A DNA stretch of 64,000 nucleotides, from contig NC_044574.1 in assembly GCF_901933205.1 (NCBI RefSeq), forward strand, positions 20,073,733-20,137,732, written 5' to 3'. A model generated the notes under the pieces. The model saw only the letters and a program-made list of their open reading frames with translations. It did no database searches and was not told the origin of the DNA. A program made the translations under genes and the position numbers. This DNA is from Camarhynchus parvulus. Taxonomy: Eukaryota; Chordata; Aves; Passeriformes; Thraupidae. Positions 38,501 through 51,600 of this stretch are shown here, piece after piece (the stretch's first letter is position 1; each line of letters opens with the position of its first letter).

Positions 38501-39552
38501 CCCTCCACCAAGATTAGATGTTACCACTATGATATTTAGTTGCTTTTGTTATTTAGTCTTACTTTTTAATCTCTTCCCTTTTTTTCCTGCTCTGCACAAA
38601 TCGGCATTGTTACTCCAGCTGTGAGAATAATCCTGCCTACCATACAATGTTATGATTATAGTCTGTGCTCTGAACTATCAATCAGCTTATCAAGAACATT
38701 ATAAGCATTAAATAGAGATATTTAATATATTTTTTGAGTCTTTAAACTTTCCTGTTGTATCTATTCTTGAGAAGATGAGAAATTCTTGTCTGAGAATCAG
38801 AATAGAAATATTTTGAAATGTCTCATTTTTTAAAAATCTTAAGGAAGATAAAATATGAACAGCTATACTACTAAGGTTAGAAGAAAATTTTAATTGAGGA
38901 TCCTTCTCAATATATCTTCAGTTTTACTTAATTGAATAATTTGAATTCCATATTCATACAAAATTTCCTCATTCTTAGATTGGTCCTTTCTAGGACAAAA
39001 AGGGAAAAAAAAGTATCAAATGTTGATATGCTTGGCATCCAGTTTGCTTTGAGATTTGTTTCAAGTTGTTTTCATTCACCTGCATCAGTTGAATGAGCTG
39101 AATTAAAGTGACTTTAATAAGGGATTAGCTGTATAATCGCTATGAAAAGTTACTCTTTCTTACTTACACACTGGAATTCAAATCTTTCTTTCAATTTAAT
39201 TGTACCTGAGCTTTCAGATGGGTATTATTGTTGAAATACTTTAAAACCATGACCCAGTTGCTAACGTATATTCTGTAAGTAGGAAGAAATAAAACCATTC
39301 TCATTATTTGCCCTAATTTTAAGAAAGAGACACACTAAGCAAAGCCCAGGTACTGGTAATATCTTTAGTAAGAATATCTCTTGTCCAATTACACATACTA
39401 TTTCAAGAGGAGCTAGCTTTGAGCAAGCTAAAGCACTTTTATATGACATAATCTTTAGGCTGATCTGTCCGCAGGTCAGAGTCTTTCCTAAAGGAAGTAT
39501 TTTAAATCAATGGAGTCATACCAGTAAACACATAATGCATATGACTGAGTCA
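35573..39552. other. AT-rich sequence, mostly unique
   Basis: A T run at about 35851-35868 and an A run near 36327. Part of 37790-38100 may be an old LTR remnant (listed separately). No gene recognised. Confidence 0.5.
37790..38100 (+). mobile_element. Possible old LTR remnant
   Basis: This stretch has slightly higher GC and ends with AATAAA at 38060-38065 followed by CTGCTGATTCTATATTGACC, which resembles the R/U5 region of some avian LTRs. No TSD, TATA box or clear ends were found. This is a weak call on local look and memory only. Confidence 0.25.
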
Positions 39553-39684
39553 AAAAACACAGAATATTCTCAGTTGGAAGGGACCCACAAGGACCATTGA
39601 CTCTAGCTGTTGAGTGCCCTGTATGGGGATTGAATCTGAGACCTGGGCTTTAGCACCATGGTCTAATCAACTCAGCTAATCTCA
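39553..39684 (-). mobile_element. tRNA-Ile/CR1 chimeric SINE (TguSINE1-like)
   Basis: On the minus strand the element starts with a tRNA-Ile-like head: pol III A box TAGCTGAGTTGA (plus 39667-39678) and B box AGATTCAATCCCC (plus 39625-39637), ending near 39615. The tail (39553-39614) then reads GTCCTTGTGGGTCCCTTCCA and AGAATATTCTGTG, the conserved 3' end of CR1. This head-plus-CR1-tail layout is that of the passerine SINE TguSINE1. Such SINEs are transcribed by pol III from the head and copied by CR1 reverse transcriptase through the tail. It is not a working tRNA gene: the acceptor stem is lost and the head is joined to the tail. Confidence 0.8.
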
Positions 39685-39689
39685 AATTC

Positions 39690-42600
39690 TGAAATTATTA
39701 TAGTACTGATCAATATATTATTAAGTAAATTAAATTAGTGTTCTCTTAAAAATGAGCCTTTTAAATGTTGTAGCTATAAGCAATATCAGAAACCAATTAA
39801 GTTATATATTCATTAGTGTTGTCAAAAGATGGTTCATAACAACAGAAAGTACACTATTACATCCAGGAACACACAAAATTACACATGCACAGTCAAACAT
39901 CTCTTTCATGTACCTTTATTTATTGATGCAGTCTTTTATAAACACTCATTTTAGAACCTACTCCAATCCACAGCATATGTATCATCGCTATTGCTGCATT
40001 AATGATGCAGATTCTGAGATGGAATTTTCACAGATTTGGGGAATTTTTGGCTGACTACTTTCTGTTCTGTTAAGAAAATACACTTAAAAGAAAAAAATCA
40101 AATAATAATGAAAATATTCTATCCATGAATTAAAGGTAAATAAATTTGATAGAAATTAGATAATCATATGAAAATTTGTTAGTTAGGGTCAGAGTGTGTT
40201 GTTTGCTGGGCATTTTTTGTTACAGTGAGGGTTTCTATTAAAAATTTTCAACTCCACTAAATATATACTACTTAGTAGGTTTTTGAAATCAAGATTTAAA
40301 TATAGATTCATAGAGAATGTGAAAAAGTAACTCCATGAGTCAGCTCTTAAATTTCTGTAAATCACTTTACTCCCATTTACTTAACTCAAGATCTGATTTT
40401 GAAAGTACAACATGGGAATATGGCTTATCGTAGATGTGACCAGAAAAACTAAATTATCTTTTCAGAAAAATTTGTGCTCTTTTCACTTTGTCAGATGGCT
40501 GTACTGAGGAGAAACGTTATAAGCCACAGTGACATCTGAGAAATTCTAAGTAGCCAGGGATTTACTAATCCTCTTTTAAGCATACTGAAAAATGTGGAAT
40601 AGGGAAATGAAAATGAAGAATAGCATTTTTATGTGCATCCAGCTCTGTCTCTCTAGATAGAAGTGTGAAGTGAAGATTGCTTAAATGGGATGGAAGAATG
40701 TGATGAAAAGCAGGATGAAATCTATCCAGCATGTGACCAAGGCAAAACACATTATAGAGCTAAAATAGAAAGGCTTAAACAGTAAATATTTCCCAAAACA
40801 TAAAAAGAATTTGCCAAAAATCTTGATAGGTCAGAAAAGAACCACTGAGGCATATTAAAATTTACTATATGTTATTTGATACATCGTCTGTATTACCCGT
40901 CTCCAAACACTTATTCTTTTTAAGGAAAAGACCAGTGAATCTTCTCTAACCTCACAGGTTTCTTTCTGTTTCTCCTCATCAATATGTTAATGTATTTTCT
41001 GTTCTATTTTCCCCTGGAATTTCCCAATTCAGTTTGAAATTTTATCCTTCTGGATGAGCGAATCCAAAAAAAAAAAAAAAAAACCAAAAAACCAAACCAA
41101 AACAAAAAACCCCCAAACTTAATTTCTCTTATCCAATTCAAAAATCAAAAGGCAGAACTAAGCTTTGCTGAGAGTTAATTTAGCAAGATCTAAATTGCAG
41201 TGCTACTGGATGTTTCCCTGGGGCCAGTGGGGCTATGAGCATGGGGATTCCCCCAGGCTGGCAGCCAGGGCAGGTCCCACGCCCCAGCAGGAAGCAATAT
41301 ACATGTACCTAAATGCACACCTTCATACTGAGGAAAAAATCAAACACATTGAAGGTTATTTTTTCAATTTCTTTATAAAGCTGACAACTGAATATACAAA
41401 CTGCCTGTGTACAATGAGATATTGTCATGTTTAGTAAAAATATTCTCAAAACTTTGTGGGAACAGTTATCTTCAGGGAGCTAAAATACCTTTATTTGGGC
41501 AGATAATTGAAAGGAAATCTCAAAACAATATCTTTTGGATTTCTGGTTTTGTGCTGTCAGTAAAAGTACCAGTAAATAAGGAATAGCAGCCACTTCTGGT
41601 TGAGTGGCATAACTGGATGAAGGCTTCTTCTCAAAAAAGTGCACAGATCTTCTATCTCAAATTGTGTGCTACCTTTATGAAGCTTTTAACTGGATCAATT
41701 ATTTGGGAAAAGTATGTTTACAGATAAAAAAAAGGAAAAATGTATTTGCAAACAAATATGCAAAATATTTTTGTCCATTTTGCAGATGTTTACAAAAATT
41801 TTATTGAAAAAAAGGAAGATAGGAAAAGATTTAGAAATATCTTTAAGGTTATCTAATACTTTACCACTGAAAATCAAAATTCTTGCTATATGGGTTGGCA
41901 ACTTCAGCTGCATGGACTCAGGAGAAACATATCACACAAGCAGGTGGAGTGATGGTGACTGGGCATTTGTGACATTGGAACAGTGCAATGCAAACATTAG
42001 CAGGCTACTTCAGCCATTTTTTTATTCTTGCTAATTTTTTATACAACATAAAACCCAAATTTTCTCTCACTGAAATATTTTATAGTCAATTTTGTATTAA
42101 CCTAGTGTACATAACGTAGCCATCACTGACTTCTTAGGCATAAATCACCATGTAGAAGACTCTCATGCTGTTTCAATTGTTTTTAAAAAGATATCTTGTA
42201 ATAAGAAGTTTAAACTTTCACAGTCACAACGTCTTAATAATAATAATTTCAAGTGCCTCATATAAAAGTTTTGAAGGCTGAAAAATAACTTCTAAATATA
42301 GTGTTGGTCGCTTTTGTTCAGCAAATTGTTCTGTTTTTAAGATGCTAGTCAGTTACAGAAATACTACATTTCTTCTTTATGAAACAATCCAGGCAAAGAA
42401 CTTTCCTAGTCAGAAGAGCCTGAAATCTAAGAAATTATTTACAGGAGAATTATCAATTGAACTTGATGAGGTATTCAAAGCAGGAGTGGGTGGTGGGGTG
42501 GTGATAGAAAGGATGTTGCTCTACTCTATAATTTAATTATTTGAAACCAGAGCATAAAGATAATTTTTACTTAATTTTCTCTCTTGAATATTTACTTTTA

Positions 42601-45589
42601 ATTACAATTCCAAGCTGAATCCAAAACTCTAAAAATGTTTAATCTGATTTTAGATGTGAAAGTCTAACTCACGTTCTGACTATAAATGTTATTTTTTATT
42701 AAGGTTCTCAACCCTGACTTGAACACAGAAGTCTGGAGAAACCAACTATTTTTATATACACCTACTTGTGGCAAAGTAGTGTTTGATAGAGATGTCATAG
42801 CAGAAGTCAATGAGATAATCTGGAGTTCAGTGCTTCATATAAGGATTCTTTAATTCACCATGATGCAAAATTTCTATTTGAGGAGTTTACTGTCTGGAGT
42901 TCCTAACTGGCAAAAGGCATGTAAATCTCAAAATGGGGATATTGTCTCAGCATACTGCATCAATCAACATGAGTATGCTTATATTAGGATTTTCTATATC
43001 TCAAAAATGGTACTGCATTGTACTCTGGAGGTGAGGTACCTAGAAGTTATTAATTTCAATGTTTGATTTGCATATGCCAAAGTCCTTTGGGTAAAACATT
43101 GTCTTCCTTGTAAAGCACACAGATCTATATCTAAGAGGAGTGAAAAAAATGTGCAGGAAAAAAGGTGGTGTGTTATTATTTTTCATATATCTGCTTCAAG
43201 TATTCTATTTATGGGTACTTGTGCCAGCCTTTATTGGACATTCAAATGTTTAAATGGTGTAAACAACTTAAATGTTTAAATTTCACAGACCTTTTTTATT
43301 GCAAGTGAGATGCAATAAGGTAAAAAATAATCACATGCCTTTAATATATTGATATATAAGCACTGATATATAGGCAGAGAGATTTTCTAATGATTTGTTT
43401 TCTAATATTTTAAGAAGTGTATCATGAAAACTTATTTTAAGAGATCTATTTAAAAAATACATTTTTCTTACGGTACTTTTGGGGCAGTAGAAAAAACAGG
43501 AGATGAGAGGAAAAGTCTAGATAGGATGGTAAAATAAATATGCAGAGACAACTTTCAGGGCAGAATTTTACTACCTACATAATTTTTTTTCAAAGTTTTG
43601 CAGCTTTTAAAGCATGAGTTTTGAATAAGAGATGTTTTTTCAGCCAATAACATAGTAATAGTTACTAACAGGAATTATAATTTTTCTAATTGCATTTTTC
43701 TATTGTGTCTGTGTAAATATAACACAAAACTATAATTTTTTCACATTTTTGTGTCATTGAGTTATGCTTTGTTTTTCAGTATCCACAAGCACATTGTCTA
43801 GAAGCTTATTGTATGATCAGAGTGTTTTTATGATTCTTTTGTGAGGTTAAGTATTATTTTTTACTGATATTAAAAATACTATAAAACTTAAAAATAATCA
43901 AAATACTTATTTCTCGTTTGTGATGTAGTTTACCTGTTCTTGGTTTTCTTTTTGTTACCTCATTGAAAAACTTCAACACATGCTGGACTGTTAGTCTTAT
44001 AAATTGCAAGTCCATCCTGTCATCTACGTCTCCAATGAGAAAGGATGATCTGGAAGTGGTCCTGGACATCAGTGAAGTTCACAAATCCATGACAGAACTG
44101 CCAAAATTGCAAGCAAGGTAACTAGTTACTGCCACTAAAAGAAAAGATAAAGCAGCTAAAGATGTCCTGTGACCTGGATTGCCCAGTTCATCTCAGCCAG
44201 AAAAACCTGAGTGTTCCTTGGTCAGTATCTTTCAGCATCAAGACAGTAAGACAAAATTGTTTCAGATTTTCATGCTGCAGGTTTTCCTCATTTTCTTTTT
44301 TCACCTTCGCATTTCAAAGATAGTAATCTGCTTCAGTTTCTAACATTTAGAAAGATATTATTAGACATTCTCTGTGTAGTTTGTCACAATAATGGTCATT
44401 ATTGACATGTACACCAGTCATGTGAACCCAGAGCTCTGTGCTGAAGTTTTACTGCCACTCTGAGCAATTATTTTTAGGCACACCTGACCTCTCCAATACT
44501 TAGAGATATAAAAACTATGTATAGACAATATACATTTCAATCTATATTTCATGCTTTTACAGCTGTTTTTACAGCACTCATGTGTCTTAGGTAGATCTGG
44601 ATTCTTACATATTAATGAACTATTAGCCAAAAAACTGAAAACATCTGTCCATCAAACAACAAACCAAAACAAGACCCAATAAGCTCAGCTATCCAAGAGG
44701 CAAGAGGAAGTTAGACGTAAACTGCACCAACATGCAAGGTTCCTATGCCTGATAGTGCTGCTGATTTCCATGATCATTCTGTTATCTTTATGCTGTAGTC
44801 TAAAACTAATTAGCCTCACCAATTCTGAAGAAAAGGAGTATTGGTTCCATGGGGACATAATTTTTGTAAAAGATCAGAGAGGAGCATCAGGAGTTTGTGG
44901 ACCCCAGGCTAAGATACGTGTGAAGGACACAGAATGTTGAAATTATAACAGTGGTCTAAATAAGAACATTATTGAGATTAACAGTGGTCTAAATCTGAAC
45001 ATTAAATCAAAACTAAATTGTAACATCTCAAGTGATATTCCTAGTGTTTCACCATTCCTGTGTCTCTGTCTCCATTAAAAACACTGAAAATATCTTTGAA
45101 ATGTCTTAGCTTGATAGAGATGGCAGTAAGGATTTTTCGACTTTGATTTACAGGTATTTTTCAAACAGGAAAATTGATCTTATTCAAGTTTAGTGCTACA
45201 TTCTGCCAAAATAATTGCATGAAATCTCCAAATTCTATTGTAATACAAATAAGGTACAATAATGATAACAATGAATTGTATTCTTTTTATGCACAGAAAC
45301 ATGGTAATTCTTCCTTGCCTTTAACACATTTCCAAATTTAATATTCATTGTAAATATAAAAATCTCTATTTATTTCTAGTATCAAAGTCTATTCAGAAAT
45401 TATTTCAAAATCAAATAGACGTCTATGTCAGCCATCTACAAGTTAATAACAATTTTTTTTTACATCAACATCCTGATATCAATCTTTGTTATATTGATTG
45501 TAAAATATATTTTCTTTTGCTTTCAGAGTATCCTTTTTCCTTTAAAAAAAAACCTCAGGCTGGAGACTGAATAGGAACAGTTAATTTAG
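39690..45589. other. AT-rich unique sequence, nearly 6 kb
   Basis: No gene recognised. Holds the A/C tract at 41066-41118, a small GC-rich patch at 41205-41295 of unknown origin, and a 26-bp near-duplication (TAACAGTGGTCTAAAT core) at 44946-44971 and 44979-45004. The minus frame 43854-44069 looks mildly protein-like but has no recognised domain. Confidence 0.5.
41066..41118. repeat. A/C-rich low-complexity tract
   Basis: Eighteen A (41066-41083), then CCAAAAAACCAAACCAAAAC and further A/C units. It has the same strand and build as 14252-14355. No retroposon body is recognised next to it. Confidence 0.8.
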
Positions 45590-46346
45590 AATTTAAAAAT
45601 GGAGAAAAAGAATGACTTGGAGAACTAGAGGCCAGTCAGTGTCACCTCAGTGGCCACCAAGATTATAGAGAAGATCCTTCTGGAAACTGTGCTAAGAGAC
45701 ATGGAAAATGAGGAAATGATTGGTAATAGTCAGAAGAACTTCAGTAAGAGCAAGTTGAGCCTCAGACGTTGTGGCCTTCAGCAATGCAGTAACACCATTG
45801 GTGGATAAAGGAAGAGCAACTGATGTTACCCACCTGGACTTGTGCGAAGTATTTGACATGATTCTGCATGACATCCTTGTCCTTAGACTGGAGTGACACA
45901 GGTTTTATCGATGGATGATTTGGGAGATAAGAAATGGGCTGGATGGTTGAGTTGTGGTCAATGGAGATGAGTGATGAGTGGCATTCCTTAGGGGTTGGTG
46001 TGGGAATAGTGCTCCTTAACATCTTTGTCAGCAACATGGACTGTGGGATGGAGTGCACGCCCAGCAAGTTTGCCAGCACCAAACTGTGTGGTGCAGTCTA
46101 CAGGCTGAAGGGAAAGGGTGATATCCAAAGGGACCTTGGCAGGCTTGGGAGGTGGGTCTGTGCAAACCTCATGAAGTTCTGCAAGGCCAAGTGCAAGGTC
46201 CTGCAGCTGGGCCAGGGCAACCCCAAGCACAAATACGGGCCAGAGAATAGATTGAGAGCAGCCCTGATGAAAGGACTTGGGGGTTGACGTGGCACAACAA
46301 TGTGAGCTTGTTCCTTTCAACCCAAATTATCTATGATTCTATGATA
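45590..46346 (+). mobile_element. CR1 LINE, internally deleted, reverse-transcriptase region
   Basis: From 45620 the sequence follows the CR1 ORF2 reverse-transcriptase domain: a LENxRPVS-like word (45618-45640), then an FVSNMD-like segment (46026-46045). The catalytic FADDTK motif is replaced by FASTK at 46069-46083, three bases shorter. AKCKVLQLG and PKHKYG follow around 46190-46240. At about 46310 the match jumps directly to the CR1 extreme 3' end (CCTTTCAACCCAAATTAT and ATGATTCTATG). The C-terminal ORF2 and most of the 3' UTR are therefore missing. The element is dead. Confidence 0.85.
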
Positions 46347-48587
46347 ATATCAGTAAGTGAAGAATAAAATTTTTCTCACTTGTTTCTAATGCCAATGGGA
46401 AAAAAAGTGTATTGGGCTTTGCTTTATTTAATCTTACACATTATTTCTTCCTTCACTCTTCATCTACTTTAAGAATATATTGATGAGGAAGACATAGGAA
46501 CTTTTCCACATATTCTCCCTATGCTACCTTACCAATCAGTTACTAGAGGGGATAAAAATTTTATTCTCTGAGACTGATGAAGGCAGGAGTAATTTGGTCA
46601 CTGAAACTCTTCTTTTTTATTCATGCTTTTTCTCTCTCCTTATCTTAGTTATCATGAATGATTTTTGACACAAGAGATAATGAATCCATTCCTGCTGCAT
46701 TATTAATTTTGAATTAGATATTAAGCAACAGTTCTTCTGAAGGAAGAAGAGCATATAATTCATACTAGGGGACTGCATTAATTCTTATTATGTATATCTT
46801 TAAAAATAGATGGACTTTATCAGCTCCAATATTGATATGATATGCTTACACATGCTCACATCCCTATGGCTCCCATTGCTAGAGAAAACTTTAGGTAATA
46901 ATCTTGCTTCAGCAGTTGCCATCAACTTTTCTGTCTCCTCACACCAAATTGCTGGCCTAGCAATTCAGTTTAATGATTTTTGTTGCCAACTTTTGGTGCC
47001 CCCAATATTTGACATAAATTAGAGCCAAGCAAGTAAAGATCAATAACCAAAGCTGGGTAAAAAAATATACATTTTAAAATATGCCCCCTCTTAACATCTG
47101 CTTTTGGCTACAGGGAGTCAATAATTCTTATGATAACTTTTCTAAGCTTTTCACTTTTTAAAGTGTTCATTAATTTATTTAATAACAACAAAATGTGGCT
47201 GCAGTCTGCATAGTACACCTCAAAGAAAATTGCTGGAAGTTTTATTAGATAAATTTATGACTTTCTCACAGATATGACTGATAAATGGATCATCTCTTCA
47301 AAAAGAAGTAACTTCAAAAGCTGAAAAGAATAGCAGATGAAAAAAAGGTCATTTCATTTGACTTCTCTCAGCAGAAAAACAACCTGTAATGTTTGCTTGA
47401 AGCAGTTCATTACAATTACCTTTGAAACACAGAACAAGAGTATAAATGCATAGATTAGCTTAGCTACTACGCCCCAAGCCCCTTCACTCCAATTTAAAGA
47501 TTTTAAAAGGTGTTTAAAATGTGCAAGAAAAAAATTTTTCAGTTTGATAGGCTGACAGTATTTTCCTAGAATCCAAAACATGACAGCTAAGATCACCTGG
47601 GAGTAGAGTTTTCTCCTTTAGAAACACACGGTGACGGAGATGTACACTAGGAATTGTTTGTGTGGACCACAGGGTTTACCCTTAGGATAATACAGAGGAG
47701 ACTTGTGAGAAAAGTACTGACATCTCACTTGGTTATGTGATACTCAGATGTGCAGGGAATTCTGACCCCCTTCTGTAAGTGCCATATAATTTTCATACCT
47801 GGTCCCCTTACATCCAGACTTTTCCTCATACTTCTCCCATTCAATTGCAAGTTGCCTTCTCCAGTGCATTTCTACTGCAGCTCTTCAAAGAGACAGTTTT
47901 GTCACAAACAAGATGTATCTCTGCTCCTTTGAAGACCCTCAACTATATGTCTACTCCTTGAATTACTGACAGCAACAAAAATAATTCCAGCTCAATATTC
48001 TTCATATTGTTAGAGTCAGTGGGATTAAATGTGAAAGTTTATTAGCTTATTACTTTGCAGTCTAAGCAACTGCACTTCATTTTTTTTATGGGTTTTTTTT
48101 TGTCTGTTTGTTGGGATTTTTTTGGGGGGAGGGTAATATTCTGATTTGATTTGAATTTTCTGAGGTTTTTTGTATGTTTGTTTGTTTCTTTTAAAATTTT
48201 AATTGTATTTTTTTAGTTATATAATTTAAAATTGTACTTTTTGGGTTTTTTTTTCCTTTTTCTAAGAAATGGTAAATAATTGCTTCTAAAGGACATTAAT
48301 AGCATGAGATTTCTGCAGGGCCAGACCTCCAGACTCAAGGATTTAGCATGGGGGGGTTTCAATGCCATGAAATTGAAGTGATTTAGCCCACCATACTTCA
48401 TAGAAGATACCTGTAAAGCTTAGTGGACTTCTTGCTTCCACACCAAAAATGGACATCTTTAGACTTTACTATCAGCTGTGATTTTCCTCTTTTTACTTCT
48501 GCTGACTTAGAATCCTAAGAAGACACTAATGAATTAATTACTAAATATTCTTATTACTAATTCCTTATGGAGATAGAAGCAGATTGT
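46347..48587. other. AT-rich unique sequence
   Basis: No gene recognised. A T/G-rich low-complexity stretch runs from 48080 to about 48256, with runs such as TTTTTTTGGGGGG. Confidence 0.5.
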
Positions 48588-48634
48588 AAATTTAAGCAGG
48601 TTACACCTTTCTCTGGTGTAACCTGCTTACATTT
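48588..48634. repeat. Strong inverted repeat (hairpin)
   Basis: Arms 48594-48607 (AAGCAGGTTACACC) and 48615-48628 (GGTGTAACCTGCTT) are perfect 14-base complements around a 7-base loop. The stem extends by one more pair, then a mismatch, then four pairs. The 10-mer GGTGTAACCT occurs again in direct orientation at 48691-48700. Function unknown: a folded-back insertion, a tiny inverted-repeat element or a structured RNA are all possible. Confidence 0.9.
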
Positions 48635-48639
48635 TAGAT

Positions 48640-51600
48640 GTCACAAGTCTTAGGATTATGTAGGGATATTATGGACCATTAACCAGCCCCGGTGTAACCT
48701 AGTACAAATGGTGGTAAAGAGCATGATCCCTTTATTTATGTTTGCTGCTAGAATTCAGCTGATGAATTCAGCTGAAGAAAATGGGAAAATTTTGAAATGT
48801 ATACCACAATTAATTAACTTCCCATATAATTCTGTAGTTAATCCATGTCATGGGTTTTTTGGTTTTCTTCTCAGAATAAACAGAGTAAGGAGAGAAGAAA
48901 AAAGTATTGCCCAAAAGGAAGATTTAGGATTTTCAGTTTACAGTTTTATATTACAAACCCTGTGCTTCTCTCTGATAATTTAAATTAGATCAAGGTATGC
49001 GAGACTGGGCTGGCACAATCTCATAAATCATCTCTCATTTGTATTAACAACCAGGGGTTTTTTCTTATATAACTAATGTTTTATAATCATATAAATTTTA
49101 CAGTTGATGGGTTAAAATGAGTAAACTCCTAGCAGCTATGGCACACTATTTTCAGCACAGAAACACAATAAAATTATAATTCAAGACTGACTGTAAGTAG
49201 TTATTCCATTAATAACTTTTAGAACAGGTACTGATTAACAAACTGTATACTACATCAAAAGAAGATACATTATTTTTTAAACTGCCACTACGCAGTTCTG
49301 AAAAGCTGGTAACTCATGTTAGATTTATTTCACTAATATTCAAAAAATTCTCTAAAGCCATAAGCTAGTACACAGACCAAACCCATAAGCTGATACATAT
49401 GTTGTGCAATCCATCATGATCAGATGTATACTACAAAATGTAAATTCACACATTCTAGAAACGTTTTGTGGATGGTTATGCAATACAGCCACTGCTTAAA
49501 GAAATGATACACAATGAATTAGCAAGGTCTTGCAAGAATGTCGGACAACCCTCTGAGTTCAAGTACATTTCTGTTTCTCTGGTTGCATGAAGAAATTCAT
49601 CCTGGTCACTTTTAATTACTATAACAGAGTTTTTAATTTTCTGACTTTTGTCACTGCAGCCCTTCACTTGGTCCAGACAGTCTCTGTCTGGGAAACACTT
49701 TATTCCCTCTTTTGACAGCTGTCATTGGCTGATGTATCCAATTTCTCACTGTGTGCATTTTTTAGTATCTTTAGTTACGAAAACCTTGTTGGCATTTAAA
49801 AAGTCATCCTGAGATGAAGACACCTTAGAATTTAGGAAAAATAAGTGTCCATTCGTAGCAGCCAACACAAATCCCTATGTTGTTTGCTTGTTTTAATACA
49901 AAGTACCGTTGAAGAAATAAAAGTAAAGTAGTATTAAGACAGAATTGTCAAAAGTCCCCGATTCCTCTGTCTGTCAGACCGATTTTGTATATTTGATATT
50001 ATCACGACAGGATTTTCATCTTTCTACATTCCTTGTTTCTGAGGTTGCATCTCAAAGGACAACTTTTGTATTGTAGCATCTAGATTTTATATAAATTGCA
50101 TTTGAGTACTTCAGAGGGTATGGACCGATTAAATCCTACTGAACTAGATTCTTTTGTACTAGAAGATATACAGTGGCCACTATCAATACCTATGAAGATG
50201 AAATTGTCTTTTTTTTAATACTAGATATCAATCCTTGGACCTGAATGGCCAATTATAACTATTTAACTCAAGACAGGGAAAAAACCAAAGTCTGTCTTTA
50301 CTGTCTCAGACACAATTACACACTCCAGCTGTTCGACCCTTTGCAGCTGGGACCTGCACAGCTCAGTTATTAGTGCTAGCTGTGGCACTCATATAAACAT
50401 TCAGAGGAATGTTTTGTTCAGCTCTTCTGGCTGAAAACTAATCCCTCTCCTTATAGGATTGTTTTCAGGCAACTCAGCTATCTCCCAACTAAACTGCTAC
50501 ACATGTGTAGAAATAAGGGAGGGACAAATGTATTCACTGTGACTGAATAACTACAAGTGTTGAAGAGGAGCAAGGGAACTCTGATTAGCTTTGGCTGAAG
50601 ATGGATAAGATCCTCATAATGCTTCTGTCAGTATGAAGCCCCTCGTTCACTGTCTTGCCTTCTATATTAGTTTGTATGTTTCCTAAACGTTTAATAAAAA
50701 GTTGGGTAAAATACATTTTGATCACTAATCAGCCTTATTTGACTGAGATTTACACCACTTAAATTTGGCAATGTGCTTGCTGAGACTGATAATTTTTACT
50801 GCCTTTCTTTTAAGGGTACTGCATACAGCACAAAGCAGTTCACTTGTAGAGAGAAATCAAAGCAAAGACCTTGCCCTCGCAGAGATTTTATTAATTTAAT
50901 TTCAATGCTTCCTTAATGTAGAATTAATAGAGAAAAATATAGTCTAGGGCTTGTGTCCAAGGACTTGACATGATATTTACTGACAGCTTGATCCTCTACT
51001 AGATGTAGTGACTAGAGTTAGAAATTTAGTCATCAGTCTTGTTGACCAGATCATTCTGACAGTCAGGCTCATCTCTCAAGGCTGTAATGTCTGAACTGTT
51101 AGAGGTGTTGGGACCTTTTTGTGAGCATTTTATCTTGTTTGTTTTAACATATAGGTAAATCTTGTCTCAACAGATGCAATAATTTTTGAGATCATTTTAG
51201 GAATAAAAAAACCTGAAGAAACTAAAAACTATAAAGGGTACAGGAACAAACAGTTTAAATGTCTGTATGATTAAAAATGACTGATTGTGGCTTCAAAATT
51301 TTGCCAGGATGAACAATGTATTCTCAAATGGTTTCAAATTCTATTTGTAAATAAGGACAGAAAATGAAGAGTTAAACAAAAATAGATGTGGGGTTTTTTT
51401 GGTTTGGAGTTTTGGGGTTTTTTTTGGTAAAGAACAGGATCATAAAGAGACTGAACAAGGCAGCAAATATAGTAGGACTAACACAAGAAAGATAAGCCAG
51501 TAAATTCACTGAATAGACATGGAAGAGGTCAGGGACCCATGAGTGAATTCAGCTTTTTCTTGCTAACTCTGGACATATTTCTCACCCCCTATTTTTTCAG

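Noticed and set aside
39615..39683. tRNA-Ile gene
   Set aside because: A and B boxes are present on the minus strand, but the acceptor stem is lost and the 3' side runs straight into a CR1-type tail, so it is a SINE head.
43854..44069. Minus frame as a possible exon
   Set aside because: Short, no recognised domain, and the terminal third is AT-driven Lys/Ile/Phe typical of noise.
49476..49667. Minus frame with mildly protein-like composition
   Set aside because: Only 63 codons, no domain, no splice signals I trust; within chance expectation.
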